Origin: Sulfurovum sp.
Lineage (GTDB): Bacteria > Campylobacterota > Campylobacteria > Campylobacterales > Sulfurovaceae
Length of the DNA stretch: 6,594 nt
Direction: 5' to 3'
NCBI GenBank assembly: GCA_026193735.1
Contig: JAPHUJ010000263.1
Coordinates: 1-6,594 of the forward strand
The notes beneath the pieces are model-generated. The model made no database searches. It saw only the letters and a program-made list of their open reading frames with translations, and had not been told where the DNA came from. The translations under genes were made by a program, and so were the position numbers. Shown here piece by piece: positions 4,867 to 6,594 of the stretch (positions within the stretch are counted from its first letter, which is position 1; each line of letters starts with the position of its first letter).

Positions 4867-5774
4867 GAGGGTTTCTTGAGCAGATGCTTTTTACACCAAA
4901 ATGGTACCATTATCCTTTTATGTTACTTCTCTTTCCTCTGTCTGTAGTCTATGGCATCATAATGTCAGTACGCAGGATGGTCACTCCTCAAAAAAACTTT
5001 GGTATACCTATCGTTTCTGTGGGAAATCTTATCGTGGGCGGAAGCGGTAAAACACCTTTTGTCATTGCACTTGCCACACGGCTTGAAGACGTTGTCATCA
5101 TCTCTCGTGGGTATGGTCGCACAAGCAAAGGTTTGGTCGAGGTAAGCTTTGAAGGCAAGATACTTACAGATGTCACACAGAGTGGAGATGAACCGATGCT
5201 TATGGCACAGTCGTTACCGAAAGCATCGGTCATTGTAAGTGAAAACAGAGAATTGGCCATAGCGTTAGCAAAAGAAAAAGGTGCAAAGTGCATCATCTTG
5301 GATGACGGGTTTAACCGTGTTGAGATAGAAAAATTTGAAATCGTACTTGAACCTGAACAGATCAAAAATTATTTGCCTTTTCCCGCAGGTGCCTTTAGAG
5401 AGTTTTGGTTTAATAAAAAGTATGCGGATATCGTGGCTAAAGAGGGGAAAGCATTCTTCCGACAAGTGTATTTTGACAACCTTACTACAAAGATGGTACT
5501 TGTGACGGCCATTTCAAATCCGAGCAGGCTTGACAGCTATCTTCCCGAAGGTGTAGTACAAAAAGTCTATCTGGCAGATCATGCCTATTTTGATGAAGAA
5601 AAGTTGAAAATACTTCTGTCGGAATGTGAGGCTCAGAGTATTCTTGTGACAGAAAAAGATGTAGTAAAAATGCAGGGTTTTAAGTTGCCTATCTCTGAAA
5701 TGAAGTTAAAATTAGAGATAAAAGAGACAATTTTCACTCAAGTAGATGAATATATAAAGGGATACCCACAATGA
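4863..5774 (+). CDS. lpxK: Tetraacyldisaccharide 4'-kinase LpxK (lipid A synthesis)
   Basis: LpxK phosphorylates the 4' position of tetraacyldisaccharide-1-phosphate to give lipid IVA, on the cytoplasmic face of the inner membrane. The 303-aa protein has a hydrophobic N-terminal segment (about 17-36) for membrane attachment, then VGNLIVGGSGKTPF with the P-loop at 59-64, SRGYGR (81-86), GDEPML (108-113, containing the probable catalytic D109), DDGFN (147-151; DDGFQ in many homologues), FPAGAFRE (173-180), DHAYF (239-243, with a likely catalytic His) and TEKDVVKM (263-270). Length is slightly below the usual 310-340 aa. A GTG at 4857 would add two residues, but the ATG at 4863 is preferred because AAGGAG (4852-4857) lies five bases before it and it forms an ATGA overlap with the DUF455 stop. 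The 3' end overlaps argB in the same way, so translation of all three genes is probably coupled. Confidence 0.96.
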   Translation: MRGFLEQMLFTPKWYHYPFMLLLFPLSVVYGIIMSVRRMVTPQKNFGIPIVSVGNLIVGGSGKTPFVIALATRLEDVVIISRGYGRTSKGLVEVSFEGKILTDVTQSGDEPMLMAQSLPKASVIVSENRELAIALAKEKGAKCIILDDGFNRVEIEKFEIVLEPEQIKNYLPFPAGAFREFWFNKKYADIVAKEGKAFFRQVYFDNLTTKMVLVTAISNPSRLDSYLPEGVVQKVYLADHAYFDEEKLKILLSECEAQSILVTEKDVVKMQGFKLPISEMKLKLEIKETIFTQVDEYIKGYPQ

Positions 5775-6594
5775 AAAGTAAGATTGATGTAGTAAAAACA
5801 CTGCTTGATGCTTTACCGTTTATCAAAAGATTTGCCAATGAAAAAATCGTTATTAAGTATGGAGGTTCAGCACAAACAAGTGCTGAACTCAAAGAACAAT
5901 TTGCACAAGATATTGTACTTTTACACCTTGTGGGGATGAAACCTATCATCGTGCATGGCGGAGGTAAAAGCATTACAGACCTGCTTACTGATTTGGGAGT
6001 AGAAACGAAGTTTGTAGATGGTCAACGAGTGACCACAAAAGAAGTAATGCGAATCGTAGAAATGGTATTGAGCGGAGAGATCAACAAAGAGATAGTCTCC
6101 TTACTGGATAACCACGGGTCTAAAGCGATTGGAATTTCCGGAAAAGATGGCGGTTTTTTAAAGGGGATACCTAAAGATTTTGAGCATTTCGGTTATACAG
6201 GCATCATCGAACATGTCAACCCGGAAATAGTCAATAATATCATCGAAGATGGCGCTATCCCGGTTATTGCTCCTATAGCAGGAAGCAGTACTATGGGGCA
6301 TCCCGGATTTAACATCAATGCAGACCTTGCTGCAAGCAGAATAGCCGTAGCCCTGGAAGCAAGAAAGGTACTTTTCCTGACAGACACACCGGGTATATTA
6401 GACAAAGAGATGAAACTCATCACGAATCTCAGCATAGAAAAAACTGAAGCACTTAAAGCAGATGGAACGATACACGGAGGCATGGTACCCAAAGTGGATG
6501 CCTGCATAGAAGCATTACGCGGTGGAGTAAAAAAAGCACACATCATTGATGGACGTGTCGAACACTCATTACTTCTGGAAATTTTGACAAGTTC
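5771..6594 (+). CDS. argB: Acetylglutamate kinase ArgB (3' end cut by window)
   Basis: ArgB phosphorylates N-acetyl-L-glutamate with ATP, the second step of arginine synthesis through acetylated intermediates. The frame is open to the window end: 274 residues are present and probably only 10-20 are missing, since HSLLLEILT matches the end of the family. Amino acid kinase motifs are clear: IVIKYGGSA with K29, HGGGK (62-66), FVDGQRVT (81-88), ISGKDGG (122-128), NINAD with the catalytic D185, LTDTPGIL (203-210) and GGMVPK (236-241) with K241. An extra N-terminal helix (residues 5-22) precedes the first strand. It is a mark of the hexameric, arginine-inhibited enzymes and is absent from the E. 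coli form, so feedback inhibition by arginine is inferred. The ATG lies in an ATGA overlap with the lpxK stop, with AAAGGGA at 5756-5762 as ribosome binding site eight bases upstream. Confidence 0.97.
   Translation, partial: MKSKIDVVKTLLDALPFIKRFANEKIVIKYGGSAQTSAELKEQFAQDIVLLHLVGMKPIIVHGGGKSITDLLTDLGVETKFVDGQRVTTKEVMRIVEMVLSGEINKEIVSLLDNHGSKAIGISGKDGGFLKGIPKDFEHFGYTGIIEHVNPEIVNNIIEDGAIPVIAPIAGSSTMGHPGFNINADLAASRIAVALEARKVLFLTDTPGILDKEMKLITNLSIEKTEALKADGTIHGGMVPKVDACIEALRGGVKKAHIIDGRVEHSLLLEILTS

Noticed and set aside
4988..5365. Long minus-strand open frame (125 codons) inside lpxK
   Set aside because: It lies wholly antisense to a clear lpxK gene, has no ribosome binding site that I can see, and its Ser/Thr/Pro-rich translation resembles no protein. 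It is a shadow of the coding frame.
6193..6546. Minus-strand open frame of 117 codons opposite argB
   Set aside because: argB on the plus strand has all catalytic motifs. The antisense translation is low-complexity hydrophobic sequence that mirrors its codon pattern.

Overview
This window looks like ordinary chromosome from a Campylobacterota (epsilonproteobacterial) bacterium, most likely of the Sulfurovum/Sulfurimonas type. The evidence is AT-rich coding sequence, TATAAT -10 boxes without clear -35 boxes, a transcription factor whose DNA-binding half closely resembles the HsrA/CosR regulators of that phylum, and lpxK and argB genes of a Gram-negative, arginine-prototrophic organism. The genus assignment is inference. 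No phage, IS element, CRISPR array, tRNA or rRNA gene was seen.

Layout: (1) 76-1806, a tightly packed plus-strand run of a 97-aa protein of unknown function, an exported cyclophilin prolyl isomerase (ppiA-like) and the tRNA wobble-uridine carboxymethyltransferase cmoB. Each start codon directly follows the preceding stop codon. (2) 1938-2825, an orphan OmpR-type regulator whose receiver domain has lost its phosphorylation residues, followed by a 59-aa membrane-anchored small protein with a three-cysteine tail. (3) 2958-3344, a stand-alone hotdog-fold thioesterase with its own promoter. (4) 3345-3418, a convergent intergenic gap with a GC-richer block and a hairpin that probably terminates both flanking genes. 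(5) 3419-4024, minus strand, a metallo-beta-lactamase-fold hydrolase of the glyoxalase II/YcbL type. (6) 4039-6594, a plus-strand operon of a ferritin-like DUF455 protein, lpxK (lipid A 4'-kinase) and argB (N-acetylglutamate kinase, cut by the window end). Its genes are joined by two ATGA stop/start overlaps.

The genes do not form one obvious pathway. They cover protein folding in the envelope, tRNA modification, regulation, thioester and glutathione-type hydrolysis, lipid A synthesis and arginine synthesis. Every gap between genes is under 135 bases.

The points most worth a second look are the degenerate receiver of the regulator with its adjacent Cys-tailed small protein, the 14-bp divergent start region with a possible leaderless promoter, and a near-identical 17-bp promoter element in front of two unrelated transcription units. 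I found no convincing previously undescribed multi-gene system.
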